The position numbers and the translations under genes were made by a program. The notes beneath the pieces were generated by a model. It was not told the DNA's origin. It did no database searches and saw only the letters and a list, made by a program, of their open reading frames with translations. From positions 1 to 33,544 of the forward strand of contig CAZVVM010000009.1 of assembly GCA_964630635.1 (NCBI GenBank): a stretch of 33,544 bases of DNA. Reading direction: 5' to 3'. Positions 1 to 7,756 of the stretch are shown here, piece by piece (positions within the stretch are counted from its first letter, which is position 1; the number at the start of each line of letters is the position of its first letter). This DNA is from Colimorpha_A sp964630635 (GTDB lineage: Bacteria > Bacillota > Clostridia > Oscillospirales > CAG-272).

Positions 1-502
1 TTTCAAAACCGCGGTCGGCGGCTTGTCCGATGCTCTTTATGTGAGTGCCGATCTTTATTCCCTCGTTTTCAAGCGCGAGCTGTGCGATAGCGCCTGCCGC
101 GACGAGCGCGGCTGTAACTCTGCCCGAAAAATGTCCGCCTCCGCGGTGGTCCTGATAACCGCCGTATTTTAGGAATGCGGAATAGTCTGCGTGAGAGGGG
201 CGTGGAGTATAGCGCGTTTCGCCGTAGTCCGCGCTCTTTTTTTGCGTGTTCGGGATAAGTATGCAGAGGGGCGTTCCCGTTGCCTTGCCCTCGTATACGC
301 CGCTTATTATTTTGAATTCGTCCGCTTCTTTGCGCGGCGTCGATATACTTCCCGACGGACGGCGGAGCGTGAGGCGCGATGCGATATAGCTTTCGTCTAT
401 CACCGTTCCCGGACGCAGACCGTCGAGGATGGCAAAGAGCGAGTCGCCGTGGCTTTCGCCGCCGAGGGTTATATGCAGGTTGTTTCCGAATGTGTTTTTC
501 AT
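1..502 (-). CDS. aroC: Chorismate synthase, 3' part missing
   Basis: This enzyme converts 5-enolpyruvylshikimate-3-phosphate to chorismate with reduced FMN, the last common step to aromatic amino acids. About 167 codons are present from the ATG at 502; the rest lies beyond position 1. The N-terminus has the family GESHG signature (residues 15-19), the segment RRPSGSISTPRKEADE, and RGGGHFSGR where the family has its GGG-x-S-x-R signature. The gene is the last of the minus-strand set pheA-aroB-aroC. A 195-bp gap full of hairpin repeats separates it from aroB, so it could be cotranscribed through the repeats or have its own weak promoter; I see no good one. The family call is firm; the truncation is only the window edge. 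Confidence 0.95.
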   Translation of the reverse strand, partial: MKNTFGNNLHITLGGESHGDSLFAILDGLRPGTVIDESYIASRLTLRRPSGSISTPRKEADEFKIISGVYEGKATGTPLCILIPNTQKKSADYGETRYTPRPSHADYSAFLKYGGYQDHRGGGHFSGRVTAALVAAGAIAQLALENEGIKIGTHIKSIGQAADRGFE

Positions 503-543
503 ATTTTTTGTCCTTTTATCGGAGATGGTTAGAAGCTTCACAG

Positions 544-565
544 TAGGGCGGGGCTTGCTCCCGCC
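544..565. repeat. Hairpin repeat, family A (single copy)
   Basis: GTAGGG-type flank followed by a GGCGGG (547-552) / CCCGCC (560-565) stem. The same architecture recurs at 10477, 10524, 10581, 10731, 13926, 13971, 14030, 14156, 27869 and 33487, with different but still complementary stems. Confidence 0.75.
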
Positions 566-566
566 G

Positions 567-677
567 CCTTCTCCAGTGGGAGAAGGTGTCAACCGAAGGT
601 TGACGGATGAGGTGTCTAAAAAGGGAATTTACTCCTCATCCACCACTTCGTGGTCCCCCTTCTCCCTCAGGAGAAGG
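567..677. repeat. Composite inverted repeat, family B (two arms)
   Basis: The left arm (567-612) is a CCTTCTCC/GGAGAAGG hairpin, a second hairpin GTCAACC-gaa-GGTTGAC (588-604), then GGATGAGG. The right arm (634-677) is the same layout inverted: CCTCATCC, a hairpin ACCAC-ttc-GTGGT (642-654), then CCTTCTCC/GGAGAAGG. The middle hairpin has a different sequence in each arm but pairs in both. The 21-bp centre shows no gene. It resembles a small non-autonomous (REP/BIME or MITE-like) element lying between aroB and aroC. Confidence 0.75.
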
Positions 678-697
678 TATTTTGTGCTTCAATAAAT

Positions 698-1699
698 TCA
701 AGCGTTTTCTGTAAGCTTTTTCAGCTCATTTAGCGTTACTTTTTTTACCGTATACGTGCCGATCTTTTCGCAGAATACTGCGTTGATGCCCGACGAGGTC
801 GATTTTTTATCGTGCGAGACTGCGTCGAACGCTTTGTCGATATCGAAATTCGATTCTGTCGGGAGATTCAGCTTTTTTAGTATCGGAACGAGGCGTTTTC
901 TTACGCATTCACCGCACATCGGTATCATTCCGAGCGCGACGCACTCGCCGTGGTAGTATCCAAGTCCGAGCGACTCGATACCGTGACCGACCGTGTGACC
1001 GAAATTGAGCACGCGGCGCAGTCCCGATTCCTTTTCGTCCTCTTCGACGACCTTTACCTTTATTTCGATACTTTTCGCTATTATCTTTTCAAGCTGTTCG
1101 GCGGGTGTTTCCTTTTCGAATATCTCAAATAGCTCGGGGTCGAAGGTTGCCGCCATTTTGAGCGCTTCGCAAAGTCCGTTTGATATTTGACGGTCGGGCA
1201 GGGTAGAGAGCGTATTTATATCTGCGATAACGCCTCTCGGCTGCTTGAACGCGCCGACGACGTTCTTGACACCGTCGAAGTTAATTCCCGTCTTTCCGCC
1301 GACCGAGGAATCGACCTGCGAAAGCACCGTCGTCGGAATATTGTAAAAATCTATTCCGCGCATATAGCAAGACGCGGCAAAGCCCGTAAGGTCACCGACG
1401 ACACCGCCCCCGACGGCGACTGCACAGTCGTTTCGGTTAAAGCCGTTACGGAGCATTTCGGAGAGGAGCGTCGAAAACGTGTCGAGCCCCTTGCTTCCCT
1501 CGCCTTGGGGAACGGTCACTATGTATGCTTCTTTGCATTGCTCGGCTACCGCCTTTGCGTATTCGGCGGGAACTCCGTCGTCTGTTACGACGAGGACCTT
1601 TCGGTCGAGGTTAAAGAGGTTTTTTGCCTCGTTTATCAGACCTTTGCCGACGTATACGTTATAGCTGTTTTCGCCGAGGTTGATTTTAATGGTTTTCAT
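698..1699 (-). CDS. aroB: 3-dehydroquinate synthase
   Basis: This enzyme cyclises DAHP to 3-dehydroquinate, the second step of the shikimate pathway, using NAD and a divalent metal. At 333 residues it is slightly shorter than the usual 350-360. Visible motifs are the nucleotide-binding GGGVVGDLTGFAA (97-109), the substrate loop QVDSSVGGKTGIN (128-140), and metal ligands expected at E178 (CEALK), H235 (NFGHTVGH) and H250 (YYHGE). The start ATG at 1699 follows AAGGAAA, which overlaps the pheA stop region. Only 8 bp separate the two genes, so they are almost certainly cotranscribed and perhaps translationally coupled. Confidence 0.97.
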   Translation of the reverse strand: MKTIKINLGENSYNVYVGKGLINEAKNLFNLDRKVLVVTDDGVPAEYAKAVAEQCKEAYIVTVPQGEGSKGLDTFSTLLSEMLRNGFNRNDCAVAVGGGVVGDLTGFAASCYMRGIDFYNIPTTVLSQVDSSVGGKTGINFDGVKNVVGAFKQPRGVIADINTLSTLPDRQISNGLCEALKMAATFDPELFEIFEKETPAEQLEKIIAKSIEIKVKVVEEDEKESGLRRVLNFGHTVGHGIESLGLGYYHGECVALGMIPMCGECVRKRLVPILKKLNLPTESNFDIDKAFDAVSHDKKSTSSGINAVFCEKIGTYTVKKVTLNELKKLTENA

Positions 1700-1707
1700 A
1701 TTTTTCC

Positions 1708-2802
1708 TTAAAGTGTTTTCGTTTTGTATGCGCCTGCGATCTTGAGGCGGTCACAGCAGCAGGACAGCTCGTCCTTTAATACCCTTGCTTCGTTTTCGGT
1801 GAGCGTGCCTTCACATTCGACGTAGAAATAGTAGCTCCAGAGAAGCTCCTTCATCGGACGTGAGCGGAGCGTCGTCATATTGTAGCCGTGGCGTCCGATT
1901 ATGTTTATCGCCTCGGACAGCGAGCCCGCTTCGTTGCGTACGGTGAACATCAGTATAAAGCGGTTTTCGGGCACTTCCTTTATGCAGTGATCTATCGGTG
2001 CGCGAGTGAACACGCCGAAGCGCGTCGTGTTTGATCGGCTTTCGTTTATTTGTCTTTCAAGAACGGTAAGACCGAATATCTTCGCACATTCCTCCGAGCA
2101 GATAGCTCCGACTGTTTTGTCGTTCATTTCGGAGACGGCTTTTGCCGCCATTGCCGTGTTTTCATACTGAACCTGCTCAAAGCCGTTTTCTCTTATATAA
2201 TTTGCGCACTGGCTTAACGCCTGCGGGTGGCTTATTACCTTTTTGATATCGCTCTTGACCGCACCCGGTACTGCGACGAGATCGTGTACCACGGGAAGGT
2301 CGTAAACGCCGCTTACGTAAAGCGGTCCCGAGAAGAGCATATCAATGACCTGTCCGACGTCGCCCGCATAGCTGTTTTCTATCGGAAGTACCGCGCAGTC
2401 ACATTCGCCCGTTACCACGGAATTATACGCTTCGGTGAAGTTTCCGTAAGCGACTCTTTCGCCGACGCCGAATATCTTACCTGCCGCGATGTGCGCGAAG
2501 GCGCCGACGGTGCCCGAGTACGCGATCTTCATTCCGTTCATCAGTCGGTTCTGATATGCGCGTGAGATCTTCATCGTTTCGGATATGTAATTTACGTAAT
2601 ACTCTCTTACGACGGGGTCGGAAACGTATTCGCAGTTTCTTGCGATCACCTCGCGCTCGCGCTTTTCGTCAAAGATCGGCATACCGACGCTTTTTTTGTG
2701 CTCTGCAACCTGCTCCGCCGCCTTCATGCGGCGCTCAAAGAGCTTTGCCATTTCCTTGTCTATTTCGTTTATTTCCTGTCTGGCTTTTGTAAGATCGCTC
2801 AT
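1708..2802 (-). CDS. pheA: Bifunctional chorismate mutase/prephenate dehydratase (P-protein)
   Basis: This protein converts chorismate to prephenate and then to phenylpyruvate, committing flux to phenylalanine. Three domains are visible in 364 residues: an AroQ-type chorismate mutase helix bundle (about 1-85), prephenate dehydratase (about 91-268; GTVGAFAHIAAG near 97-108, IENSYAGDVGQ near 141-151, catalytic-type TTRF at 259-262), and an ACT domain (about 281-355). The ACT domain has GSLSEA at 293-298 and RSRP at 313-316; the E. coli enzyme has ESRP there, in its phenylalanine-binding site. Transcription probably starts from the promoter at 2853-2881. The palindrome CCCGATCGGG (2811-2820) overlaps the GGGAGAG ribosome binding site and could mask it. 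First gene of the pheA-aroB-aroC set. Confidence 0.96.
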   Translation of the reverse strand: MSDLTKARQEINEIDKEMAKLFERRMKAAEQVAEHKKSVGMPIFDEKREREVIARNCEYVSDPVVREYYVNYISETMKISRAYQNRLMNGMKIAYSGTVGAFAHIAAGKIFGVGERVAYGNFTEAYNSVVTGECDCAVLPIENSYAGDVGQVIDMLFSGPLYVSGVYDLPVVHDLVAVPGAVKSDIKKVISHPQALSQCANYIRENGFEQVQYENTAMAAKAVSEMNDKTVGAICSEECAKIFGLTVLERQINESRSNTTRFGVFTRAPIDHCIKEVPENRFILMFTVRNEAGSLSEAINIIGRHGYNMTTLRSRPMKELLWSYYFYVECEGTLTENEARVLKDELSCCCDRLKIAGAYKTKTL

Positions 2803-2852
2803 CGTACTCTCCCGATCGGGTTGTTTTTTAAAAAAATTTGCTATAATATCAT

Positions 2853-2881
2853 ATTATATAACATAAATCAAGGAATTTCAA
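2853..2881 (-). promoter_or_regulatory. Sigma-A promoter of pheA-aroB-(aroC)
   Basis: On the minus strand TTGAAA (2881-2876), a 17-bp spacer, then TATAAT (2858-2853), about 50 bp ahead of the pheA ATG. The leader is too short to hold a leader-peptide attenuator. Confidence 0.75.
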
Positions 2882-2900
2882 TAGAGTAAAGCAATTTTTA

Positions 2901-2929
2901 TTGACGAAACGAGAAAAAAGTGTTATTAT
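2901..2929 (+). promoter_or_regulatory. Sigma-A promoter of aminotransferase operon
   Basis: TTGACG (2901-2906), 17-bp spacer, TATTAT (2924-2929). It is followed by AGGTGG (2948-2953) and the ATG at 2959. It diverges from the pheA promoter about 20 bp away. Confidence 0.75.
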
Positions 2930-2958
2930 GTTTTCATCAAATGATTTAGGTGGTTTTT

Positions 2959-4143
2959 ATGATCAATTCCGAAATGTATCGGCTCGGATCGGCACCGTCG
3001 TCGATAAGAGAGCTTTTTGAATACGGAAAGAAGCTCAAAAAGGAGATAGGCGAGGAAAACGTCTTTGATTTCAGCTTGGGCAATCCCTCGACGCCTCCTC
3101 CGCAGGCGGTCTTATCCGAAATGGAAAAAATTCTTACCGAGAGTGAGCCGTGTGCTCTTCACGGCTATTCGTCGGCGCAGGGAGATATTGCCGTTCGCCG
3201 TGCGATAGCGGAGGATCTGCGCTCCCGTTACGGCGCGAAGATTTCGCCCGACAAGATATATATGACCTGCGGTGCGGCGGCTTCTCTTTGTATTACCGTC
3301 CGTGCGCTCGTCAGCGGCGAGAATAACGAATTCATCGTTCAGGCACCGTTTTTCCCCGAATACAAGGTCTTTACCGAGAATAACGGCGGAAAGCTTCTCG
3401 TCGCAGAGGCGGATACTGTGAATTTCGAGCTGAATATTCCCGCAATCGAAAAGCTGATAAACGAAAAAACGCAGGGGATTATTATCAATTCTCCGAACAA
3501 TCCCTCGGGCGTTATTTACAGCGAAAAGTCGCTTAATGAACTCTCTGCGCTTCTGACCGAAAAATCGAAGGAATACGGTCACCCGATATACATAATTTCC
3601 GACGAGCCCTACCGTGAGCTTACCTACGGTAAGAGGGTTCCGTATATCCCCGATATTTACCCTGACACCGTCATTTGCTACTCCTACTCGAAGTCGCTTT
3701 CGCTTCCGGGTGAGAGAATTGGTTATATCGCGCTTCCCGACGGGGTCAGCGATATTGACGGGCTTTACTTCGCTATATGCGGTGCGGGAAGATCGCTCGG
3801 ATACGTTTGCGCTCCGACCTTTATGCAAAAGGTTGTCGGTGCCTGCACGGGTCAGGTGAGCGATCTTACCGTTTACAGAAAAAACCGCGATAATCTTTAC
3901 GCAGCGCTTACCGTTATGGGTTACACCTGCGTTATTCCAGACGGCGCGTTTTATCTCTTCGTCAAGGCACCCGGCGGTGACGCTGTGAAATTCAGCGAGA
4001 AGGCAAAGGGGCTTGGACTTCTTCTCGTCCCGGGTGACGGCTTCGGTTGTCCCGGATATTTGAGGATCTCTTACTGTGTTTCGGAAGATACGGTAAGACG
4101 CTCGCTTCCCGCCTTCGGACGTGCAATAGATCTCTTTCAATGA
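2959..4143 (+). CDS. PLP-dependent class I/II aminotransferase
   Basis: A fold-type I aminotransferase of the aspartate-aminotransferase superfamily, 394 residues. The PLP machinery is visible: SPNNPSG (about 178-184), the pyridine-nitrogen aspartate in ISDEPY (D215), and the Schiff-base lysine in SYSKSLSLPGERIGY (K245). The substrate cannot be read from sequence. Divergence from pheA raises an aromatic or aspartate transaminase as a possibility, but that is inference. A GTG at 2950 is in frame, but AGGTGG (2948-2953) sits five bases before the ATG at 2959, so the ATG is preferred. The stop overlaps the next start (ATGA at 4140), suggesting translational coupling. Confidence 0.9.
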   Translation: MINSEMYRLGSAPSSIRELFEYGKKLKKEIGEENVFDFSLGNPSTPPPQAVLSEMEKILTESEPCALHGYSSAQGDIAVRRAIAEDLRSRYGAKISPDKIYMTCGAAASLCITVRALVSGENNEFIVQAPFFPEYKVFTENNGGKLLVAEADTVNFELNIPAIEKLINEKTQGIIINSPNNPSGVIYSEKSLNELSALLTEKSKEYGHPIYIISDEPYRELTYGKRVPYIPDIYPDTVICYSYSKSLSLPGERIGYIALPDGVSDIDGLYFAICGAGRSLGYVCAPTFMQKVVGACTGQVSDLTVYRKNRDNLYAALTVMGYTCVIPDGAFYLFVKAPGGDAVKFSEKAKGLGLLLVPGDGFGCPGYLRISYCVSEDTVRRSLPAFGRAIDLFQ

Positions 4144-4874
4144 CCGAGATTTTTGAAAACGAGAGCTTGACCGAGGTGAACGACGGCATCAAGCTCATTC
4201 AGAACAAAAAAGGACTTACCTACGGTACCGACGCTTACCTTCTTTCTTGCTTTATAAAGGGCAAAAAGACGGGTATTGCCGCCGAGATAGGGTCGGGAAG
4301 CGGTATAATCTCGCTTCTTCTGGCACAGAGGGGTAAGTTTAAGAAGATATTTGCCCTTGAGGTGCAGGAATATTACGCCGCGCTTACTGAAAGAAATGCG
4401 GCTTTGAACGGACTTGACGGTATTGTGAGTGCAGTTCACACCGACGCAAGAGATTTCAAGACCGAATGTGATACGGTATTTATGAATCCGCCTTATATGA
4501 AGGTCGGAGACGGAAAGCGCAACGGGGACGATGGCAAATACGCCGCACGCCACGAGCTTAACGGCGATATAGGCGACCTCTGCCACGCGGCTTCGGGGAT
4601 GCTCAAATACGGCGGCGACGCATACGTCGTTTACCGCCCCGATCGGTTGACCGATCTTATCTATGCGCTCCGCGAAAGCAAGCTTGAGCCGAAAAGCATT
4701 TGCTTCGTTCATCAAAGTGCTTCTCACGCGCCGTGTCTTGTTCTCGTTTGCGCCAAAAAGGGTGGGGAAAGCGGTGTGAATCTTATGCGTCCGCTTATTC
4801 TGACAGATGAAAACGGCAACGAAAGTGACGACTCGAAGTTTATTTACGACAGTGGAAACTGGTTGAAAGGATAA
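4140..4874 (+). CDS. YfiC/TrmN6-like N6-adenine methyltransferase
   Basis: A SAM-dependent methyltransferase of the type acting on A37 of tRNA1(Val) or on related N6-adenine targets in RNA. In 244 residues the SAM motif I is AAEIGSGSGIISLL (47-60) and the catalytic motif IV is NPPY (116-119), both diagnostic for N6-adenine or amino-group methylation. The start at 4140 overlaps the aminotransferase stop by ATGA; an upstream in-frame ATG at 4047 lies inside that gene and is unlikely. It is followed four bases later by rsmI. In Bacillus the yabB (trmN6-like)-yazA-rsmI neighbourhood is similar, which supports an RNA target. Confidence 0.88.
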   Translation: MTEIFENESLTEVNDGIKLIQNKKGLTYGTDAYLLSCFIKGKKTGIAAEIGSGSGIISLLLAQRGKFKKIFALEVQEYYAALTERNAALNGLDGIVSAVHTDARDFKTECDTVFMNPPYMKVGDGKRNGDDGKYAARHELNGDIGDLCHAASGMLKYGGDAYVVYRPDRLTDLIYALRESKLEPKSICFVHQSASHAPCLVLVCAKKGGESGVNLMRPLILTDENGNESDDSKFIYDSGNWLKG

Positions 4875-4878
4875 AAAT

Positions 4879-5748
4879 ATGTCCGATACCGAAAAGAATA
4901 AAATTTTACCGTCGACGCTCTATCTTGTGGCGACACCGATAGGAAACCTCGACGATATGACCTACCGCGCCGTCAAGACCTTGACGGAGTGCGATTTTAT
5001 TGCCGCGGAGGATACGAGAGTGACGGCGAAGCTTCTTTCCGCTTACGAGATAAAGAAGCACTGCATTACTTACGAGGAGCACACCAAGCACTCTGCGGGC
5101 GAAATGATACTTTCGCGCCTTAAAAACGGTGAAAGCTGTGCGCTGGTGACCGACGCGGGAACGCCCGCGATCAGCGACCCGGGCGAGGATCTCGTTCGCC
5201 TTTGCGCGGAAAACGGGATAACCGTCGTTGCAGTCCCCGGTGCCTGCGCGGCAGTAAACGCGCTTGCGCTTTCGGGTCTTTCGACGCGACGATTCGTCTT
5301 CGAGGGCTTTCTCGAAGGCAAGGACGGCGCGAAAAAGGAGCGTCTGAACACGCTTGCGGGCGAGGACAGAAGCATTATTTTCTATGAAGCTCCTCACCGT
5401 CTGACCGAAACGGTTGCTATGATGGCCGACGCCTTCGGGCGTGACCGCAAGGCGGCGTTCTGCCGTGAGCTTACCAAGCGGAACGAGGAAGTTCTGCGTT
5501 TTACGCTCGGAGATGCGCTCACGCATTTCGGCAAGACCGAGCCGAGAGGCGAGTTCGTTATCGTCGTTGACGGCAGAAAGGATAACGGCGACGCTTTCTG
5601 GGTCAATATGACTCTGCCCGAGCACGTTCTCTATTACGTCGAAAAGATGGGACTTGACAAAATGTCGGCAGTAAAGGCGGTGGCAAAGGACCGCGGACTC
5701 CCCAAAAACGCGGTCTATAAGGAATTTCTGAATTACGAGAATAAATGA
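4879..5748 (+). CDS. rsmI: 16S rRNA (cytidine1402-2'-O)-methyltransferase
   Basis: This enzyme methylates the 2'-hydroxyl of C1402 in the decoding centre of 16S rRNA. It is a tetrapyrrole-methylase-fold protein of 289 residues, normal for RsmI. Family motifs are ATPIGNLDD (18-26), the AEDTR segment (43-47), TDAGTPAISDPG (91-102), VPGACAAVNALALSGL (119-134), the FYEAPHR segment and RGEFVIVV. It is the last gene of the aminotransferase-methyltransferase-rsmI operon and is closed by a strong terminator directly after the stop. Confidence 0.96.
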   Translation: MSDTEKNKILPSTLYLVATPIGNLDDMTYRAVKTLTECDFIAAEDTRVTAKLLSAYEIKKHCITYEEHTKHSAGEMILSRLKNGESCALVTDAGTPAISDPGEDLVRLCAENGITVVAVPGACAAVNALALSGLSTRRFVFEGFLEGKDGAKKERLNTLAGEDRSIIFYEAPHRLTETVAMMADAFGRDRKAAFCRELTKRNEEVLRFTLGDALTHFGKTEPRGEFVIVVDGRKDNGDAFWVNMTLPEHVLYYVEKMGLDKMSAVKAVAKDRGLPKNAVYKEFLNYENK

Positions 5749-5777
5749 GAGACGGCGGAGAAATCCGCCGTTTTCTC
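5748..5777 (+). terminator. Intrinsic terminator after rsmI
   Basis: ACGGCGGA (5752-5759), loop gaaa, TCCGCCGT (5764-5771), then TTTCTC. Confidence 0.85.
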
Positions 5778-5789
5778 TACTCATTTTTT

Positions 5790-5912
5790 GTCATCCTGAG
5801 CGAAGCGTCGCCAGACCCATTCGATTCCGCTTCGCTCCACTCAGGGTGACGGCGACGCGCAGTCGAACCCGGAGGGCGCCGAAGCTCAAGCGTAGGCGGG
5901 ATCTAATAATGT
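5790..5912. repeat. Intergenic palindromic repeat (TCATCCTGAGCGAAGCG type)
   Basis: Left arm GTCATCCTGAGCGAAGCG (5790-5807) pairs imperfectly with the right arm at 5828-5850 (CGCTTCGCTCC...AGGGTGAC). A GC-rich tail runs to about GGGATCT (5907-5912). This repeat type is common in intergenic DNA of many bacteria. From 5913 to about 6090 I see only AT-rich sequence leading to the next promoter and no gene. Confidence 0.65.
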
Positions 5913-6093
5913 ATTTTGCTCGCGGTGACGCACACTTAAAAGCCGCATATTATATAAATGCAGAGCAAATCACTCCGACGGGAAAAATTCATTTTTTGGT
6001 GGAAAAACGAAGTAAAACTTTCAACAAAACGCATAAAATCGGCTAAAACGAGCTGTAAAATACTGACATATCGGCAAAAATGACAAAAAACTC

Positions 6094-6122
6094 TTGATTT
6101 CTTGTATATTTTGTGATAGGAT
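6094..6122 (+). promoter_or_regulatory. Possible promoter of M23 peptidase gene
   Basis: TTGATT (6094-6099), 17-bp spacer, TAGGAT (6117-6122). The -10 is imperfect; TATATT at 6105-6110 is an alternative without a good -35. Confidence 0.4.
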
Positions 6123-6175
6123 GGTATTCGGAAGAACTTGGCGAAAATGAATTTTACGAAAGGAGAGCCACCGAA

Positions 6176-7639
6176 ATGGACTTTCGTGCCATGCTCGAAA
6201 AGCTGAATAAAAAGCTGAACGTTGTTCGTACGGCGGTGCGCAATTTGATGAAAAAGCGCCACGCGAAGACCATAGCGGCGGTATCTGCTATCGCTATTCT
6301 TCTCGCTTCAAGCGCCGCTATCGTTTCCGCAAGCACGTCGGGCGTCGTTTATATCGACGGCGAGGCGGTGTGCAAGGTCGGAAGCATGAGCGAGTTCAAC
6401 CGAGCGCTTGCAATTCTCGAAAAGCTGCACGTTGAAAACGGCGTTTCGGACAGAACGGATAAAAAGATAACCTGTTCCTTCACGCTTTCGACGGTCAAAA
6501 AGGTCAGCGCGGATAAATGCGCGGACATTCTCTATAAGGAATGTCTAAGTGATTACGTTCGTGCGTACTGCATCTCGATGAAGGGTATTGAGATCGGATT
6601 CTGCGCTACATATTCCGAAGCGGAGCAGGTCGTTGAGCATTTCAGAGAGCACATTATTGACAGTGTTCTTGAAAACGACGACGTTGCCGATTTCGTCGAG
6701 CTTACGACCGATTTCGCGATTGATTCGAAGATCTGCCGCTCCGACAGAGTAATGAAGCCCGAGGTGCTTTGCCGTGCGGTGCTTAACGTCGGTGACCACG
6801 ACGAGACGGGCGACGCTGATAATTCGAACCGAGTTACTGCGGGCGGAGCGCTTTCGTTCCTCTACGCTGACAAGAACTTCGCGTTCGGTATGCTTAAAAA
6901 CGAAGCAGAGGCAGAGCTGCCGAAGTTTGACTTCTCCTTTAACCTCGGCGAGCTTAATTCTTCTATTGAATTCAAGACCTACGTTATTGAGACCTATTCC
7001 GAGATCGTTCCCTTTGAAACCATAACGGTCGAGACCGACGAGCTTTACGTCGGACAGAGCAAGATACAGGTTCAGGGCGAAAACGGTATTGCAGATAACG
7101 TATACGAGATTGCTTACGTAGACGGCGTTGAAGTATCGAAGACGCTCGTTTCCTCTAACGTCATTTCCGAGCCGATCACCTGTATCAAATACGTTGGCAC
7201 GAAGAATTATCCTTCGACCGCGCCTACCGGCTCGTTTATGTGGCCCGTTCTTGACAAATTCGTTATAACCTCGGGCTTCGGTGTAAACCGCGAGGGACTT
7301 GACGATGCGGGAACCTATCACAAGGCAATAGATATTGCCGCCGCACGCGGCACCTCAATTTACGCTGCCGACGGCGGTGTCGTAACCTTCGCCGCATACA
7401 GCGGAACCTACGGTCTTATCGTCAAGATCTCGCACGAAAACGGTGTCGAGACGAGATACGCGCATATGGACAGAATCGACGTTAAGGTCGGCGACCAGGT
7501 ATATAAGGGACAGATGATCGGAACGATGGGTATCACGGGACGTGTCACGGGTTCTCACCTTCATTTTGAGGTTCGTATTAACGGCAATCCCGTAAACCCG
7601 AGAAATTATCTCCCCTCCGCAAAGCCCTGGGAAAATTAA
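6176..7639 (+). CDS. Membrane-anchored G5-domain M23 metallopeptidase
   Basis: A predicted cell-wall endopeptidase that cuts peptidoglycan cross-bridges outside the membrane. In 487 residues there is a short basic cytoplasmic head (1-31), one membrane segment (about 32-52), a long extracellular region, a G5 domain (about 269-343, beginning at the stretch containing VIETYSEIVPFET), and a C-terminal M23/LytM domain (about 360-475). Zinc ligands are expected at H382, D386 and H463, with H430 and H461 as catalytic histidines (HKAID, YAHM, SHLHFE). The usual HKGID motif is HKAID here, but the metal site is complete. The ATG at 6176 is chosen because AGGAG (6161-6165) precedes it; an in-frame ATG at 6113 lacks a site. 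Monocistronic, closed by a terminator. Confidence 0.9.
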   Translation: MDFRAMLEKLNKKLNVVRTAVRNLMKKRHAKTIAAVSAIAILLASSAAIVSASTSGVVYIDGEAVCKVGSMSEFNRALAILEKLHVENGVSDRTDKKITCSFTLSTVKKVSADKCADILYKECLSDYVRAYCISMKGIEIGFCATYSEAEQVVEHFREHIIDSVLENDDVADFVELTTDFAIDSKICRSDRVMKPEVLCRAVLNVGDHDETGDADNSNRVTAGGALSFLYADKNFAFGMLKNEAEAELPKFDFSFNLGELNSSIEFKTYVIETYSEIVPFETITVETDELYVGQSKIQVQGENGIADNVYEIAYVDGVEVSKTLVSSNVISEPITCIKYVGTKNYPSTAPTGSFMWPVLDKFVITSGFGVNREGLDDAGTYHKAIDIAAARGTSIYAADGGVVTFAAYSGTYGLIVKISHENGVETRYAHMDRIDVKVGDQVYKGQMIGTMGITGRVTGSHLHFEVRINGNPVNPRNYLPSAKPWEN

Positions 7640-7645
7640 GATTAT

Positions 7646-7677
7646 AAAGCAAGAACGAGCGATCGTTCTTGCTTTTT
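7646..7677 (+). terminator. Intrinsic terminator after M23 peptidase
   Basis: GCAAGAACGA (7649-7658), loop gcga, TCGTTCTTGC (7663-7672), then TTTTT. Confidence 0.9.
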
Positions 7678-7698
7678 GCTTTATTTTTAAATTCGCTA

Positions 7699-7727
7699 TT
7701 GTTTATTTCTTTTTGCTGTGTTATAAT
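7699..7727 (+). promoter_or_regulatory. Sigma-A promoter of kinase/PqqD cassette
   Basis: TTGTTT (7699-7704), 17-bp spacer, TATAAT (7722-7727). It is followed by GGTGG (7748-7752) and the ATG at 7757. Confidence 0.7.
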
Positions 7728-7756
7728 AAATATAACTATGAAAAAACGGTGGTAAT

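Noticed and set aside
2803..2852. Phenylalanine attenuator ahead of pheA
   Set aside because: Only about 50 bases lie between the -10 and the start codon, with no Phe-rich leader peptide; only a small CCCGATCGGG palindrome is present.
3112..4140. A 342-codon open frame antisense to the aminotransferase gene
   Set aside because: The opposite strand has full catalytic motifs; this frame has none and no start signal.
7738..7755. Five-codon ORF (MKKRW) just after the kinase cassette promoter, as a possible leader or precursor
   Set aside because: It is too short for a PqqD-bound precursor, has no ribosome binding site, and overlaps the GGTGG site of the kinase gene.
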